Shown: positions 7,693 through 17,070 of the stretch, one piece after another | How positions within the stretch are numbered: position 1 is the first letter of the stretch | How the letters are laid out: each line of letters begins with the position of its first letter | Assembly: GCF_017639205.1 (NCBI RefSeq) | Contig: NZ_CP071139.1 | Coordinates: 1,426,001-1,490,000 of the forward strand | Direction of reading: 5' to 3' | DNA: 64,000 nucleotides | Origin: Streptomyces nojiriensis | Lineage (GTDB): Bacteria > Actinomycetota > Actinomycetes > Streptomycetales > Streptomycetaceae | Notes under the pieces: model-generated | The model's database searches: none | What the model was told of the DNA's origin: nothing | What the model saw: only the letters and a program-made list of their open reading frames with translations | Position numbers and translations under genes: made by a program

Positions 7693-9054
7693 GTGCTGTC
7701 CGTACTGCGCAACGCCGCCTATCGCCGCCTGTTCACCGCCCAGGTCATCGCCCTGGCCGGGACCGGCCTGGCCACCGTCGCCCTGAGCCTGCTCGCCTAC
7801 GAACTCGCGGGCGAGCGCGCCTCGGCGGTCCTCGGCACCGCCCTCGCGATCAAGATGACCGCCTACGTCGCCATCGCCCCGCTGATCGGCGCGATCGCCG
7901 ACCGGATCCCCCGCCGCGCCCTGATGACGGCCATGGACCTGACCCGCGCCGGTGCGGCGGTGGCCCTTCCGTTCGTCACCGAGATCTGGCAGATCCACGC
8001 CCTGATCTTCCTGCTCCAGGCGGCGTCGGCGGCCTTCACCCCGACCTTCCAGGCCACCGTCCCCGAGCTCCTGCCCGCCGAACGCGACTACACCCGGGCC
8101 CTGTCGCTGACCCGGCTCGCCTACGACCTGGAAAGCCTCCTCAGCCCGGTCCTGGCCACGGCGCTGCTGAGCCTGGTCACCTACGACTGGCTGTTCGCCG
8201 GCACGGCCGTCGGCTTCCTCGCCTCCGCCGCGCTCATCCTCGCCACGGCGCTGCCCGGACCCGCCCCGGTCGAGCGGACCGGCGGCGTCCGGACCAGGGC
8301 CGTACTCGGCACCCGCCTCTTCCGGGCCACGCCCCGGCTGCGCGCCCTGCTCGCGCTCGACCTCGCGGTCGCCGCCGCCGGAGCCGTCGTCCTCGTCGAC
8401 ACCGTCTCCCTGGTGCGCGGCCACCTCGACCGCCCGGCCGGTGCCGTCCCCCTCGCCCTCGGGGCGTACGGCGCCGGATCCATGGTGACCGCGCTGTGCC
8501 TGCCCCGCCTCCTGCAACGCACCGCCGACCGCGCGGTGATGCTCCGTGCCGCCTTCGCCCTCCCGGTGGCGATGGCGGCCGCGGCCGCCATCGCCGCGAC
8601 CGGCCCGCGCGCCTGGTCCTGGCCCGCGCTCCTCGCCGTCTGGGCCGCGATCGGCGCCGCCTGCTCCGCCGTCCTGACTCCAGGGGGCCGGGTGATCCGC
8701 CGCTCCATCGCCGACGCGGACCTGCCCGCCGCGTTCGCCGCCCGGTTCTCCCTCTCCCACGGCTGCTGGCTGCTCACCTACCCACTGGCCGGGTGGCTCG
8801 CCGCGGGGGCGGGGCTGCCGCTGACCGTCCTGGTCCTGGGCGCCGTGGCCCTGGGCGCCGCCACGGCCGCGGCGGTGATCTGGCCGGCCCGGGACCCGTA
8901 CCGGCTGGAACACGTCCACCCGGACCTCCCGCCCGGTCACCCGCACCTCGCCGACGCCCGCCCGGCCACGGGCGGTTGGCGGCACGGGCACCACTACGTC
9001 ATCGACCGGCACCACCACCGCTGGCCCGGGAAAACACCTGGCCGATCCCGCTGA
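7693..9054 (+). CDS. MFS transporter with histidine-rich C-terminal tail
   Basis: This major facilitator protein of about 453 residues starts at GTG 7693 (LSVLRNAAYRRLFTAQVIAL follows). The frame is open 28 codons further upstream, but that part is not family-like. About twelve helices run to residue ~405. The last ~45 residues are cytoplasmic and rich in histidine (HPDLPPGHPHL, then GHHYVIDRHHHRW). Such tails occur in nickel/cobalt exporters of the NreB type and bind metal, so efflux of Ni/Co/Zn is a reasonable inference. An inverted repeat lies about 60 bases upstream. The substrate is not proven. Confidence 0.82.
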   Translation: MLSVLRNAAYRRLFTAQVIALAGTGLATVALSLLAYELAGERASAVLGTALAIKMTAYVAIAPLIGAIADRIPRRALMTAMDLTRAGAAVALPFVTEIWQIHALIFLLQAASAAFTPTFQATVPELLPAERDYTRALSLTRLAYDLESLLSPVLATALLSLVTYDWLFAGTAVGFLASAALILATALPGPAPVERTGGVRTRAVLGTRLFRATPRLRALLALDLAVAAAGAVVLVDTVSLVRGHLDRPAGAVPLALGAYGAGSMVTALCLPRLLQRTADRAVMLRAAFALPVAMAAAAAIAATGPRAWSWPALLAVWAAIGAACSAVLTPGGRVIRRSIADADLPAAFAARFSLSHGCWLLTYPLAGWLAAGAGLPLTVLVLGAVALGAATAAAVIWPARDPYRLEHVHPDLPPGHPHLADARPATGGWRHGHHYVIDRHHHRWPGKTPGRSR

Positions 9055-9130
9055 GCGGCGTTACGATCAACACGATGACCATTCACTCTCCTCACAGATC
9101 GGGGGTCCCGTCCACGCAAGGTGAGCGCTG

Positions 9131-10543
9131 ATGCCCACCGAGAACGTGCACGGGGATTCCCGCCTCTCCCTCTGGCTCCGCGTACGCGAGTACGCCGTGC
9201 CGGCGTCCATGATCGAGACCGCGACCGCCCGCCGCTCCGCCGGGGACTGGGCCGGGGCCTGCGCCGCCGCAGGCGTCGACGTCGATCTCGACCTCCGTTT
9301 CCTGGCACGCTCGCGCGGCCGCGAACTCGCGGCCCGGATCCGGGCCGACCTCCGCCACCTGGCGCCCGACCTGTTGCGCTGGCACCTGCCGCGCATCGCT
9401 CCCGACGGACTGCTGCGCCCCGGTCTGACCGTCACGCTGGCCCGGTACGACACGGCCGAGCGCGACGACCCGCATGCCGTCCACCCTGTACGCCCCGTGC
9501 ACCTCGTGGCCAGGACCGCGCCCGCGTGGGCGGACGGCGGTCAGCGGATCAGCCTCGCCCTGTGGGACGGGTCCCGCTCCGGGCAAGGCCCTTGGGGGGA
9601 TCCGCGCCACGGGCCCCGTCCCGACCGCCGGTTCCGCCTCGACCTGCACCGCCACCTGTGGGACGCCCGCAGGACCGACGAGCTGCGGGTCCGGTCCGGG
9701 GCCGACCGGCCGCCCGCCGACAGCCTTCCCCCACCTGACGCCGAGCTCCTCGCGGCGCTGCCGCAAGGGCACCGGTGCGCCGTCGGCCGGTGGGCCGCCG
9801 AGGCCGGGATCCTGCTGCGCGCCGAGGGCCGCACCACCGGCAGCGTCTCCGTGCGGCTGGGGGCCCGGCAGCGGCTGGTGCTGGAGCCGGCCGCGGACGG
9901 CCCGGGACCGCCCGCGGCGCGGATCGCGGCGGCGCCCGCCGACGGCAGCGCCTCCGCGCTGCCCGTCCTGCCCGACGCGGCGGTCTGGACCCTGCCCGAC
10001 CTGGACCTGATCCGGACCGGATCCATCGAGGCCGGGCGCCTGCACCCGCTGGTCGCCTCGGCGCTGGTCCCGGACCACGTGCCGGCCGGGACCGCGGACG
10101 GGGCGGGGCAGCCCCGCCTCGTCGAGTGCCGGGGCGCCCGGCACCGTATCGGCCTGGTCGACGGGGTACTGGCCGCACTGGACCACGACCCGGCCGAGAT
10201 CCGCCGGGAGGAACTGCTGGCCGCGCTGACCGGTACTCCGCTGCCCTGCCTGCAGGCCATCGATGCGGCGCACCGCCGGCCGGACTGCCTCACCGGGGTC
10301 CGCGAACGCCTGGACCACGGCGACATCGCCGGGGCGCTGGCCGTGGTGGAAGGGCTGCTCGGCCCCGACGCCCTGCTGCGCGCCGGGGCGCTGCGGGACG
10401 AGCTGGAAGCGGCCGCGCTACGGCGGATCACCTACGGGCTGTTCCGGGCGGGCCTGGCCCTGCCCCCCGCGAGCCGGAGCCGCCCGAGGACACCCCGCCC
10501 ACCGGACCACCGGCTCCACCCGCGCCAGGCACACGCCTGCTGA
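9131..10543 (+). CDS. unknown protein leading a MoxR/HExxH-VWA cassette
   Basis: This 470-residue soluble protein has no signal or membrane helix, and I do not recognise the family. The N-terminal third holds a conserved-looking region (RSAGDWAGACAAAGVDVDLD, then IRADLRHLAPDLLRWHLPR). The middle resembles a beta-rich domain (LTVTLARYD, ISLALWDGS). The C-terminal part is helical (residues ~370-445), and the last 25 residues are basic and proline-rich. AAGGTGAG precedes ATG 9131. It sits 111 bases before a MoxR ATPase and its VWA partner, in the position where MoxR systems often carry a substrate or effector gene. That role is inference. Confidence 0.75.
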   Translation: MPTENVHGDSRLSLWLRVREYAVPASMIETATARRSAGDWAGACAAAGVDVDLDLRFLARSRGRELAARIRADLRHLAPDLLRWHLPRIAPDGLLRPGLTVTLARYDTAERDDPHAVHPVRPVHLVARTAPAWADGGQRISLALWDGSRSGQGPWGDPRHGPRPDRRFRLDLHRHLWDARRTDELRVRSGADRPPADSLPPPDAELLAALPQGHRCAVGRWAAEAGILLRAEGRTTGSVSVRLGARQRLVLEPAADGPGPPAARIAAAPADGSASALPVLPDAAVWTLPDLDLIRTGSIEAGRLHPLVASALVPDHVPAGTADGAGQPRLVECRGARHRIGLVDGVLAALDHDPAEIRREELLAALTGTPLPCLQAIDAAHRRPDCLTGVRERLDHGDIAGALAVVEGLLGPDALLRAGALRDELEAAALRRITYGLFRAGLALPPASRSRPRTPRPPDHRLHPRQAHAC

Positions 10544-10654
10544 CCCGGGGCCTTCCCGCCCTCCCCCGCCCACCCGCTCGCCCGCTCTCTGCTGCCCCTC
10601 TCCCCCGGTCCTCCGGACCACCCGTTCCTCACGAACCCACACAGGTGATCACCC

Positions 10655-11911
10655 ATGCCCTCGCACACCCCGTTCCCGGCCACCAGCGCACCCGCCCAAC
10701 TCGACGTCGCCGAACGTCTGCTGGCCCTGCTGCGCGACACCACCACCGAACCGCGCCCCGACGACCAGCTGGAGGCCCTGACCCTGGCCGTGGCCGCCGA
10801 CCTGCCGGTCCTCCTGTGGGGTGAGCCCGGCATCGGCAAGACCGCGGCCCTGACCCAGCTCGCCGAAAACCTGGACCTGCCCCTGACCACGGTGATCGCC
10901 AGCGTGCACGAGCCGTCCGACTTCTCCGGTCTGCCCGTCGTCGGAGACGATCCGGCCGAGCAGGGCGTCCCGATGGCCCCGCCGGACTGGGCCGTGCGAC
11001 TCGTACGGGCCGGGCGCGGGCTGCTGTTCCTGGACGAGCTGTCCACGGCGCCGCCGGCCGTCCAGGCCGCCCTGCTCCGCCTCGTACTCGAACGCCGGAT
11101 CGGCTCGCTCCGACTGCCGTCCGGTGTACGGATCGTGGCCGCCGCCAACCCGCGGGGCTCGGCGGCCGACGGCTGGGAGCTGAGCCCGCCCCTGGCCAAC
11201 CGGTTCGTCCATCTCCAGTGGACCCACGACCACGACGTCGTGCTCCGCGGGCTCGGCGGGACCTGGCCCCGGGCGACACTGCCGCGCCTGGACGCCGGGA
11301 GGCTGCCGGCGGCCGTGGACCACGCCCGCCGTGCGGTGTGCGGGCTCCTCACCACCCGCCCCGCGCTCGTGCACCGGCTGCCCAGCACCGAGACCCGCCG
11401 GGGAGGCGCCTGGCCGTCGCCCCGCAGCTGGGACATGACGATACGTCTGCTCGCCTTCGCGCACGCGGCCGGTTCCTCCCGGGAGGTGCTCTCCATGCTG
11501 GTCAGGGGCACGGTCGGGGACGGCCCGGGGCTGGAGCTGCTGGCCGCTCTGGACCGGATGGACCTCCCGGACCCCGAGGAGCTGCTCGCCGACCCGGCGG
11601 GCGCCGACCTGCCCGAGCGGGGGGACCGGCGCCAGGCCACGCTGGACGGCGTGGTGGCGGCGGTCCGCAAGCGCCCGGACAGGTCCCGCTGGGACGCGGC
11701 GTGGGCGGTGCTGGTCCGGGCGCTGGAGACCGGAGCCCCCGACCTGGTGGTCGTCCCCGCGACCACCCTCGCCGCGCTGCGCCAGGAGGACTGGGACGTG
11801 CCGGAGGCGATCGAGCGGCTCGCCGGAGTGGTGGCCCTGTCGCGGCGCGCGGACCTGTCGCAGGAGCGGGCGGCGGCCCGGACCGGGGACCCGGTGGGGG
11901 CCGGCCGATGA
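10655..11911 (+). CDS. MoxR-type AAA+ ATPase
   Basis: This 418-residue AAA+ protein has Walker A GEPGIGKTAAL (near residue 55), Walker B LLFLDELS (near residue 127), and the MoxR-type insert around VHEPSDFSGLPVVGDD. Later segments include sensor 1 (RIVAAANPRG) and an arginine-containing lid. MoxR ATPases are chaperones that load metal or assemble complexes together with VWA proteins. It overlaps the next gene by four bases (ATGA), so ATPase and VWA protein are translationally coupled. The C-terminal third is helical. Confidence 0.88.
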   Translation: MPSHTPFPATSAPAQLDVAERLLALLRDTTTEPRPDDQLEALTLAVAADLPVLLWGEPGIGKTAALTQLAENLDLPLTTVIASVHEPSDFSGLPVVGDDPAEQGVPMAPPDWAVRLVRAGRGLLFLDELSTAPPAVQAALLRLVLERRIGSLRLPSGVRIVAAANPRGSAADGWELSPPLANRFVHLQWTHDHDVVLRGLGGTWPRATLPRLDAGRLPAAVDHARRAVCGLLTTRPALVHRLPSTETRRGGAWPSPRSWDMTIRLLAFAHAAGSSREVLSMLVRGTVGDGPGLELLAALDRMDLPDPEELLADPAGADLPERGDRRQATLDGVVAAVRKRPDRSRWDAAWAVLVRALETGAPDLVVVPATTLAALRQEDWDVPEAIERLAGVVALSRRADLSQERAAARTGDPVGAGR

Positions 11912-13206
11912 GCGCACCGACGACGGGGAACCGGCAGGCCGGGGCACAGCGGGCGGGGGCACAGCGGGCGGGGGCGCTGGACCTCGACAAGCTCTTCGCG
12001 GCCCGGCTGCACGCCGCCCGGGTCCGGCCCTACCTGGCGACGGCGCTGTTCGCCCTGCACACCGTGGAATCACGGCAGGTGCCGACGATGGCCGTCGACC
12101 GACACTGGCGGTGCTACGTCTCGCCGGGGTTCGTGGACCGGACACCGGTGGAGGAGCTCGCCGGGGTGTGGGTCCACGAGGTGTCCCACCTGCTGCGCGA
12201 CCACCACGGGCGCGGTGACCGGGTAGCCCGGGAACGCGGACTGACCGGCCCGGGCGAACGGCTGCGGATGAACATCGCCGCGGACTGCGAGATCAACGAC
12301 GACGCGTACGGCGAGGGGCTGGTACGTCCCGAAGGGGCGCTCACGCCGGAGTACCTGGGACTGGACCCGGGCGAGCTCATGGAGGACTACCTGCGGCAGT
12401 TCAGGCTCGGACCGCTGACGCAGGAGCTGGTCTGGCTGGACTGCGGCAGCGGCGCCGACGGCCTGGAACGCGAGTGGGACCTGGGGCCGGACGGCGCGCA
12501 CGGACTCACCGCGCAGGAGCAGGACGCGGTCCGGTTCCGGGTGGCGCAGGGGATCAACGGCCGTCCCGGGAGCACGCCGGCGGGGTGGCGCCGATGGGCC
12601 GAGGAGGCGTTCCACCCGCCGCAGCCCTGGCGCGAGTTGCTGGGAGCGGCGGTCCGGTCGGCGGCCTCCGGTGCGGGCGCGGGCGAGGACTACAGCTACG
12701 CCCGGCCCTCCCGGCGCTCGGCCGCGCTGCCCGGCGCCGTACTCCCGAGCCTGCGGCGCAGACCGCCCCGGGTCTGTGTGGTCATCGACACCTCCGGTTC
12801 GGTCAGCGACGACGAACTGGGCAGCGCGCTGCTGGAGGTCGCCGCGATCGCCCGCGCCGTGGGCGGACGTAGCGACATGGTCAGCGTGGTGCCGTGCGAC
12901 GCGGCGGCCCGGATCGTGCACCCGCTGTGCAGCGGCGAGGGCATCCCGCTGCTGGGTGGCGGGGGTACGGATCTGCGGACGGGATTCGCCAAGGCCCTGG
13001 GCACGGGCCCCCGGCCCGACGTGATCGTGGTCCTGACGGACGGACAGACGGCGTGGCCAGCCAGGCGACCGCCGTGCCGCACGGTGGTGGGCCTCTTCCA
13101 CCGGAACCGGGGGAGCCGTTGGAGCGAGGACGACCCCGACTACGTGCCGGACTCCCCGCCCGCCTGGGCCCGCGTGGTGACCATCGGGTCTCCCGGCGCC
13201 CGCTGA
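11908..13206 (+). CDS. HExxH putative metallopeptidase-VWA protein (DUF2201-like)
   Basis: This is a 432-residue protein. After a short N-terminal repeat (AQRAG twice), residues ~20-270 contain HEVSHLLRDHH (near residue 90), an HExxH zinc-type motif, with NIAADCEINDD downstream. The C-terminal 150 residues are a VWA domain with a complete MIDAS: DTSGS, GGGGTD, and LTDG. Such proteins are partners of MoxR ATPases, which bind the VWA domain. Start ATG 11908 overlaps the ATPase stop. Protease activity is possible but unproven in this family. Confidence 0.88.
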   Translation: MSAPTTGNRQAGAQRAGAQRAGALDLDKLFAARLHAARVRPYLATALFALHTVESRQVPTMAVDRHWRCYVSPGFVDRTPVEELAGVWVHEVSHLLRDHHGRGDRVARERGLTGPGERLRMNIAADCEINDDAYGEGLVRPEGALTPEYLGLDPGELMEDYLRQFRLGPLTQELVWLDCGSGADGLEREWDLGPDGAHGLTAQEQDAVRFRVAQGINGRPGSTPAGWRRWAEEAFHPPQPWRELLGAAVRSAASGAGAGEDYSYARPSRRSAALPGAVLPSLRRRPPRVCVVIDTSGSVSDDELGSALLEVAAIARAVGGRSDMVSVVPCDAAARIVHPLCSGEGIPLLGGGGTDLRTGFAKALGTGPRPDVIVVLTDGQTAWPARRPPCRTVVGLFHRNRGSRWSEDDPDYVPDSPPAWARVVTIGSPGAR

Positions 13207-13264
13207 CCGGCACCCCGCCGGGCCGAAGGTGACGGAACGTGCCCGGACAGGATACGAAGGCCTC

Positions 13265-13849
13265 GTGAACGAAAAGACCCAGGCAGCGACCGTCCGCGTG
13301 TTCATAGCGCTGGCCCCGCCCGACGACGCGAAGGAAGAGCTGGAGCAGCGGCTGCAGCCGGCCTACGCCGCGTACCCGCGCATGCGCTGGAACCGCATCG
13401 AGGACTGGCACATCACCCTGGCCTTCCTCGGCGAGCTCCCGGTCACCGCCCTCGAACTCCTGCGGCCGCCGCTCGCGGAGCTCGCCCGGGCCCGGCGGCC
13501 CCTGCGGCTCGCGCTGCGTGGCGGCGGGCACTTCGACGAGCGGGTCCTGTGGACCGGGATCGGCGGAGACCTCGAAGGGCTGCACCTCCTCGCCGCCGAG
13601 GTGCGCGCCGCGGTCACCGACTGCGGCGTCCCCTTCCACGGGCGGCCCCTGCGCCCCCATCTGACGCTGGCTCGCTCCCGCCGGCACGACACCACCAGCG
13701 CGGTGGAGGCCGCCACCGGACTCGACGCGTTCACCGGCCGCCCGTGGGACGCCCGGCGCCTCCACCTCGTCGGGAGCAACACCGGCCGCGGCCCCGGCCC
13801 CATCCACTACCGCGACATCCAGGCCTGGCCCTTCGAGGGCGGCGGCTGA
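13265..13849 (+). CDS. thpR: RNA 2',3'-cyclic phosphodiesterase (ThpR/LigT)
   Basis: This 2H-phosphoesterase of about 194 residues has both catalytic HxT motifs, HITLAFLG and HLTLAR, about 90-95 residues apart. These enzymes hydrolyse RNA 2',3'-cyclic phosphates and in vitro can ligate tRNA halves. GTG 13265 is preceded by GAAGG five bases away and leads into TVRVFIALAPP, the usual family start. GTG 13229 in the same frame is an alternative. It follows the VWA gene by 58 bases and may be read with it, but a functional link is not evident. Confidence 0.88.
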   Translation: MNEKTQAATVRVFIALAPPDDAKEELEQRLQPAYAAYPRMRWNRIEDWHITLAFLGELPVTALELLRPPLAELARARRPLRLALRGGGHFDERVLWTGIGGDLEGLHLLAAEVRAAVTDCGVPFHGRPLRPHLTLARSRRHDTTSAVEAATGLDAFTGRPWDARRLHLVGSNTGRGPGPIHYRDIQAWPFEGGG

Positions 13850-14054
13850 CACGGGTCCGCCGTCCCGCCCGGCCACGTCCCGGAACAGATCATCATCCCT
13901 GCGAAGGAAACATCTCACCGGCCGCCCGCGGCCATGAGGCGATCCGGACGGCCCTCGGAGGTCCGGACGAATCCGGGACCGGGGCCCGGTTCCTTCCCCC
14001 GAAGCTGGAGCCGGGCCATCGCGGAAGAGCCTGCCACCGGGAAGGATTTCCGCC

Positions 14055-14870
14055 ATGAGCACCGACCGACATCTCGTCCCGCTACGTTCGACACACTCGA
14101 CGCCCCTGGTGTTCGCTGCCGGAGCGGCCATCGGTGTGCTCGGCGGGATGATCGGTCTGGGCGGCGCGGAGTTCCGCCTGCCGCTGCTGATCGGCCTCTT
14201 CGGGTTCGCCGCGCTCTCCGCGGTCATCCTGAACAAGGCAATGAGCCTCGTCGTGGTCCTGGTCGCGCTGCCCGCCCGCATGGCGGCCGTCCCGGCCTCC
14301 GAAGTCGCCGCGCACTGGCCCGTGGCGGCAAACCTGTTGGCCGGGAGCCTGCTGGGCGCGTGGGCCGGGGCATCGTGGGCGGTACGGATGCGCAGCTCCA
14401 CCCTCTACAAGGTGCTGGCCGCGCTGATGGTCCTCATGGCCGCCGCCCTGGTGATCACCCACACCACCACCCTGGGCACCCTCGCCCTCCCCCCGGTCGC
14501 GCAGGTGCCGCTCGGGGTCGTCGCGGGCTTCGGCATCGGGGTGGTCGCGGCCATCATGGGTGTCGCCGGCGGCGAGCTGCTGATTCCGACGATCGTGTTG
14601 CTGTTCGGCCTGGGCATCAAGACGGCCGGAAGCATGTCCCTGCTGGTGTCGCTGCCGACCATGCTGGTCGCCTTCGCCCGCTACAGCCGAGACGGCAGCT
14701 TCGCCGTCCTCGGCGCCAACCGGCGATTCACCCTGGTCATGATCGCCGGCTCGATCACAGGGGCCGTGCTGGGCGGGCTCCTGCTCGGGGTGTTCTCGGA
14801 CCTGGTGCTCATCCCCGCCCTGGCTGTGATCCTGCTCGTCTCCGCAGTCAAGCTCGCCCGTCACACCTGA
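14055..14870 (+). CDS. TauE/SafE (TSUP) family exporter
   Basis: This 271-residue membrane protein has about eight helices in two halves. Each half starts with a glycine-rich motif typical of TSUP proteins: GAAIGVLGGMIGLGGAEFRLP near residue 28, and GFGIGVVAAIMGVAGGELLIP near residue 160. The family exports sulfite, sulfoacetate and similar anions, or sometimes acts in uptake. ATG 14055 follows a GGGAAGGA site. No sulfur gene is nearby to fix the substrate. The preceding 200 bases hold no gene. Confidence 0.85.
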   Translation: MSTDRHLVPLRSTHSTPLVFAAGAAIGVLGGMIGLGGAEFRLPLLIGLFGFAALSAVILNKAMSLVVVLVALPARMAAVPASEVAAHWPVAANLLAGSLLGAWAGASWAVRMRSSTLYKVLAALMVLMAAALVITHTTTLGTLALPPVAQVPLGVVAGFGIGVVAAIMGVAGGELLIPTIVLLFGLGIKTAGSMSLLVSLPTMLVAFARYSRDGSFAVLGANRRFTLVMIAGSITGAVLGGLLLGVFSDLVLIPALAVILLVSAVKLARHT

Positions 14871-15190
14871 CTCGGCCCTCACGGCTCCGCTTGACCTTCG
14901 AGCCAGACGGACGGTTTACCGTCGCAGGCGCCCGGCTGCTGAGCGTGCCGGTCTTCGCCGACGGCGTGCGCCGGCGGACTGCGCCTGCTGTTCACCGTCC
15001 TGGCCGTCCTGGCCGTGGCCGTCGCCTCCACCCCGCCCGAACGGCTCGGCCGGACCATGGGATCAGCCGAGCTCGGTCGCGAACTCGGCGACGCCGGAGG
15101 CCCCCTCCCCGTTGCCGCAGTCGCCACGCCCCACACGACGACGTCCTCGTCGCGTCTCCGGGGGCGACGAGGACCGTGTGAGGGCCTCGG
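14871..15190. other. gene-poor convergent gap with a possible hydrophobic relic
   Basis: This 320-base gap separates two converging genes. A short + strand stretch at about 14979-15030 could encode a hydrophobic segment (LRLLFTVLAVLAVAVA), but no start with a ribosome site is visible and the frame runs antisense into the hydrolase gene. I regard it as non-coding or a relic. The only firm element is the hairpin at 15144-15173. Confidence 0.4.
15144..15173. terminator. hairpin between TSUP and hydrolase genes
   Basis: TCCTCGTCGC (15144-15153) pairs with GCGACGAGGA (15164-15173) around a ten-base loop. It lies 18 bases past the stop of the minus-strand hydrolase and probably terminates it. Confidence 0.55.
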
Positions 15191-16597
15191 TCACGCGGAG
15201 GCGGTGGGTGCCTTGTTGAAGATCCGGCCGCCGAGGTCGATGCCGGCGATGGCACCGCTAGCGTCCCGGGAGAAGAAGCCGCGCTGCCCTTGCAGTCCAC
15301 CGGCGGTAACGATGAACTCGTCGCCGTCGCCGGGCAGCAGGCCCATGTCGGCCGGCTCGTGGTCCGCCGGCATCTCGAAGTCGGCCGCCTCGCGGATCTC
15401 CGGCTTGATCGCGGCCGCGATGGCCAGCGCCGCTCCGTCGACGGCGACGGTGAGCGTCATGACGTCGTTCTCGTAGGTCCCGACGACCTCCCCGGCCCGC
15501 GCCTCGTCGTACGGCAGTGGCTCCGGGTCCTTGTCCACGACGCCGAGGTAGTGCTCCAGGGCCCAGCGGACGGCACTGCGGTTGAAGGGGATGCCGGTCG
15601 GGCCCGCGTTGGCCATGGCGACGACCGCGAAGTTCCGCTCGGGCACGATCACCAGCTCGCAGAACTGGCCGTTGGCCGAACCGCCGTGCTCGATCGTCCG
15701 CACGCCGTCCACCTCGCGCAGGAACCAGCAGATGCCGAAGCCGTCGCCGAGATTGCTGCCGCGCAGCTCGACCGTCTGCTCCCGCATCCGGTGCAGCAGC
15801 TCGGCCGGCAGGAGCCGCTCGCCGTTCTCCCTGAGGCCGTCGCCGAGCTGGAACCGCGCCCAGGCCAGGACGTCCGCCGCTGAGGACGCGAGACCCCCTC
15901 CGGGGTTGTTGCCCCGGGTGAGCCGCCACTCCTTCGCGACGGCCAGGTTGCCGTCCTCGTCGGCGTTGTGGCCCACGGCGAACCGCCGGGTCATGCCGTC
16001 GGCGGTGCCGAAGAAGCTGTTCGACAGTCCCAGCGGCTCGAACAGGAGCGAGGCGATGGCCCGCTCGTACGTCAGGCCCGTGGCGTTCTCCAGGACGCGC
16101 CCGAGCAGGTTGTACGCGGCCTGGCTGTACGAGGCCCGGGCACCGGGCTCGCCGATGAACTCCAGCCCGGCCATCCTCGCCACGAAGGCGGCAAGGGCGT
16201 CGTCACCGTCACCGGTGTCGGCGATGATGTTCCAGCCCAGCCCCGAGGTGTGGTTGAGCAGGTTCAGGACGGTGATCTCGGCCGCGGCCTTCTCGTCCGC
16301 GAGGACGAGCTCGGGAACGTACCGGCGCACCGGCGCGTCCAGTTCGACGCGGCCGTCGGCGACCAGCCGCATCAGCGCCACCGCCGTGAAGGTCTTCGTC
16401 GTGGAGCCCACCTGGAACAGCGTGTCCTCGTCCACGGGCAGCGGGTTGTCCAGGCTGGTCACTCCGTGACTCACGAAAGTCTCGCGGCCGTCCGCCCACA
16501 CGCCGATGGTGACGCCGGGGATACCGAACCTCGTTGCGGCCTGCTCGACGAACGCGGCCGGCTCGGTACGGGACTTCTCGGTGCTGTGGGCGTTCAT
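15191..16597 (-). CDS. beta-lactamase-fold serine hydrolase (S12 family)
   Basis: This is a 468-residue cytoplasmic serine hydrolase with no signal peptide. The catalytic S-x-x-K is STTK in QVGSTTKTFTAVAL (near residue 66). A tyrosine motif YSQ replaces the usual Y-x-N around residue 165. The third motif is HGG in EHGGSANGQ (near residue 305). The C-terminal ~110 residues form an extra beta domain. Family members include class C beta-lactamases, D-aminopeptidases and esterases, and the substrate here is open. GGAG precedes ATG 16597. Confidence 0.85.
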   Translation of the reverse strand: MNAHSTEKSRTEPAAFVEQAATRFGIPGVTIGVWADGRETFVSHGVTSLDNPLPVDEDTLFQVGSTTKTFTAVALMRLVADGRVELDAPVRRYVPELVLADEKAAAEITVLNLLNHTSGLGWNIIADTGDGDDALAAFVARMAGLEFIGEPGARASYSQAAYNLLGRVLENATGLTYERAIASLLFEPLGLSNSFFGTADGMTRRFAVGHNADEDGNLAVAKEWRLTRGNNPGGGLASSAADVLAWARFQLGDGLRENGERLLPAELLHRMREQTVELRGSNLGDGFGICWFLREVDGVRTIEHGGSANGQFCELVIVPERNFAVVAMANAGPTGIPFNRSAVRWALEHYLGVVDKDPEPLPYDEARAGEVVGTYENDVMTLTVAVDGAALAIAAAIKPEIREAADFEMPADHEPADMGLLPGDGDEFIVTAGGLQGQRGFFSRDASGAIAGIDLGGRIFNKAPTASA

Positions 16598-17070
16598 GGG
16601 GTTCTCCTGATCGGATGGATGTCGTCGTTCTCGATGACCCCGACGATGCCCGGGCCCGCTGACGGACCACTGATCGCACGCTGACAGCGGGAACGCGCCG
16701 CCTGCTGTTGCTCAAGGAGTCGGCTCGCGCGGGTCCAGCGGAATCCGCCAGGCATCGCGACGGGTGTACGGATTCCAGCTCGGGCCGCCGGGCCCACGAG
16801 GGCGATACCGGGTGGCACGGCGCTGAAGGCGGGCTTCTGCTGCCGTCCTGTGCAACGCGGTCGGACTCCCCGGGCGGCCCGTGACAGCGAGCGACGCCGA
16901 CCGACGCCGACCGTCAGCGATCCGTATGGACTCGGCGGGTCGTCGTCAAGGTCCCGTCATGGGATGGCGAAAGGTGCGGGAACCCGGGGATAGCTTCGAT
17001 GTCGCGCCCCGGCCTGCCTCCCCGCACCCGGGGCCTCCACTGCCACTCGTGGTTCCTCTGGGAGGGCCCC
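16598..17070. other. intergenic region, no gene seen
   Basis: This 470-base divergent gap shows no supported gene on either strand. It holds the upstream regions of the hydrolase (minus) and the SAV_915-type gene (plus). A ten-base tandem repeat (GACGCCGACC twice, about 16893-16912) is present. Short open frames here lack ribosome sites and family similarity. Confidence 0.5.

Noticed and set aside
9092..10318. Long open frame on the minus strand opposite the unknown 470-residue gene
   Set aside because: Low-complexity Gly/Arg/Gln-rich translation with no domain; a mirror of GC-biased third positions of the real gene.
14979..15180. Possible small hydrophobic protein after the TSUP gene
   Set aside because: Hydrophobic stretch but no start with ribosome site, and the frame runs antisense into the hydrolase gene.
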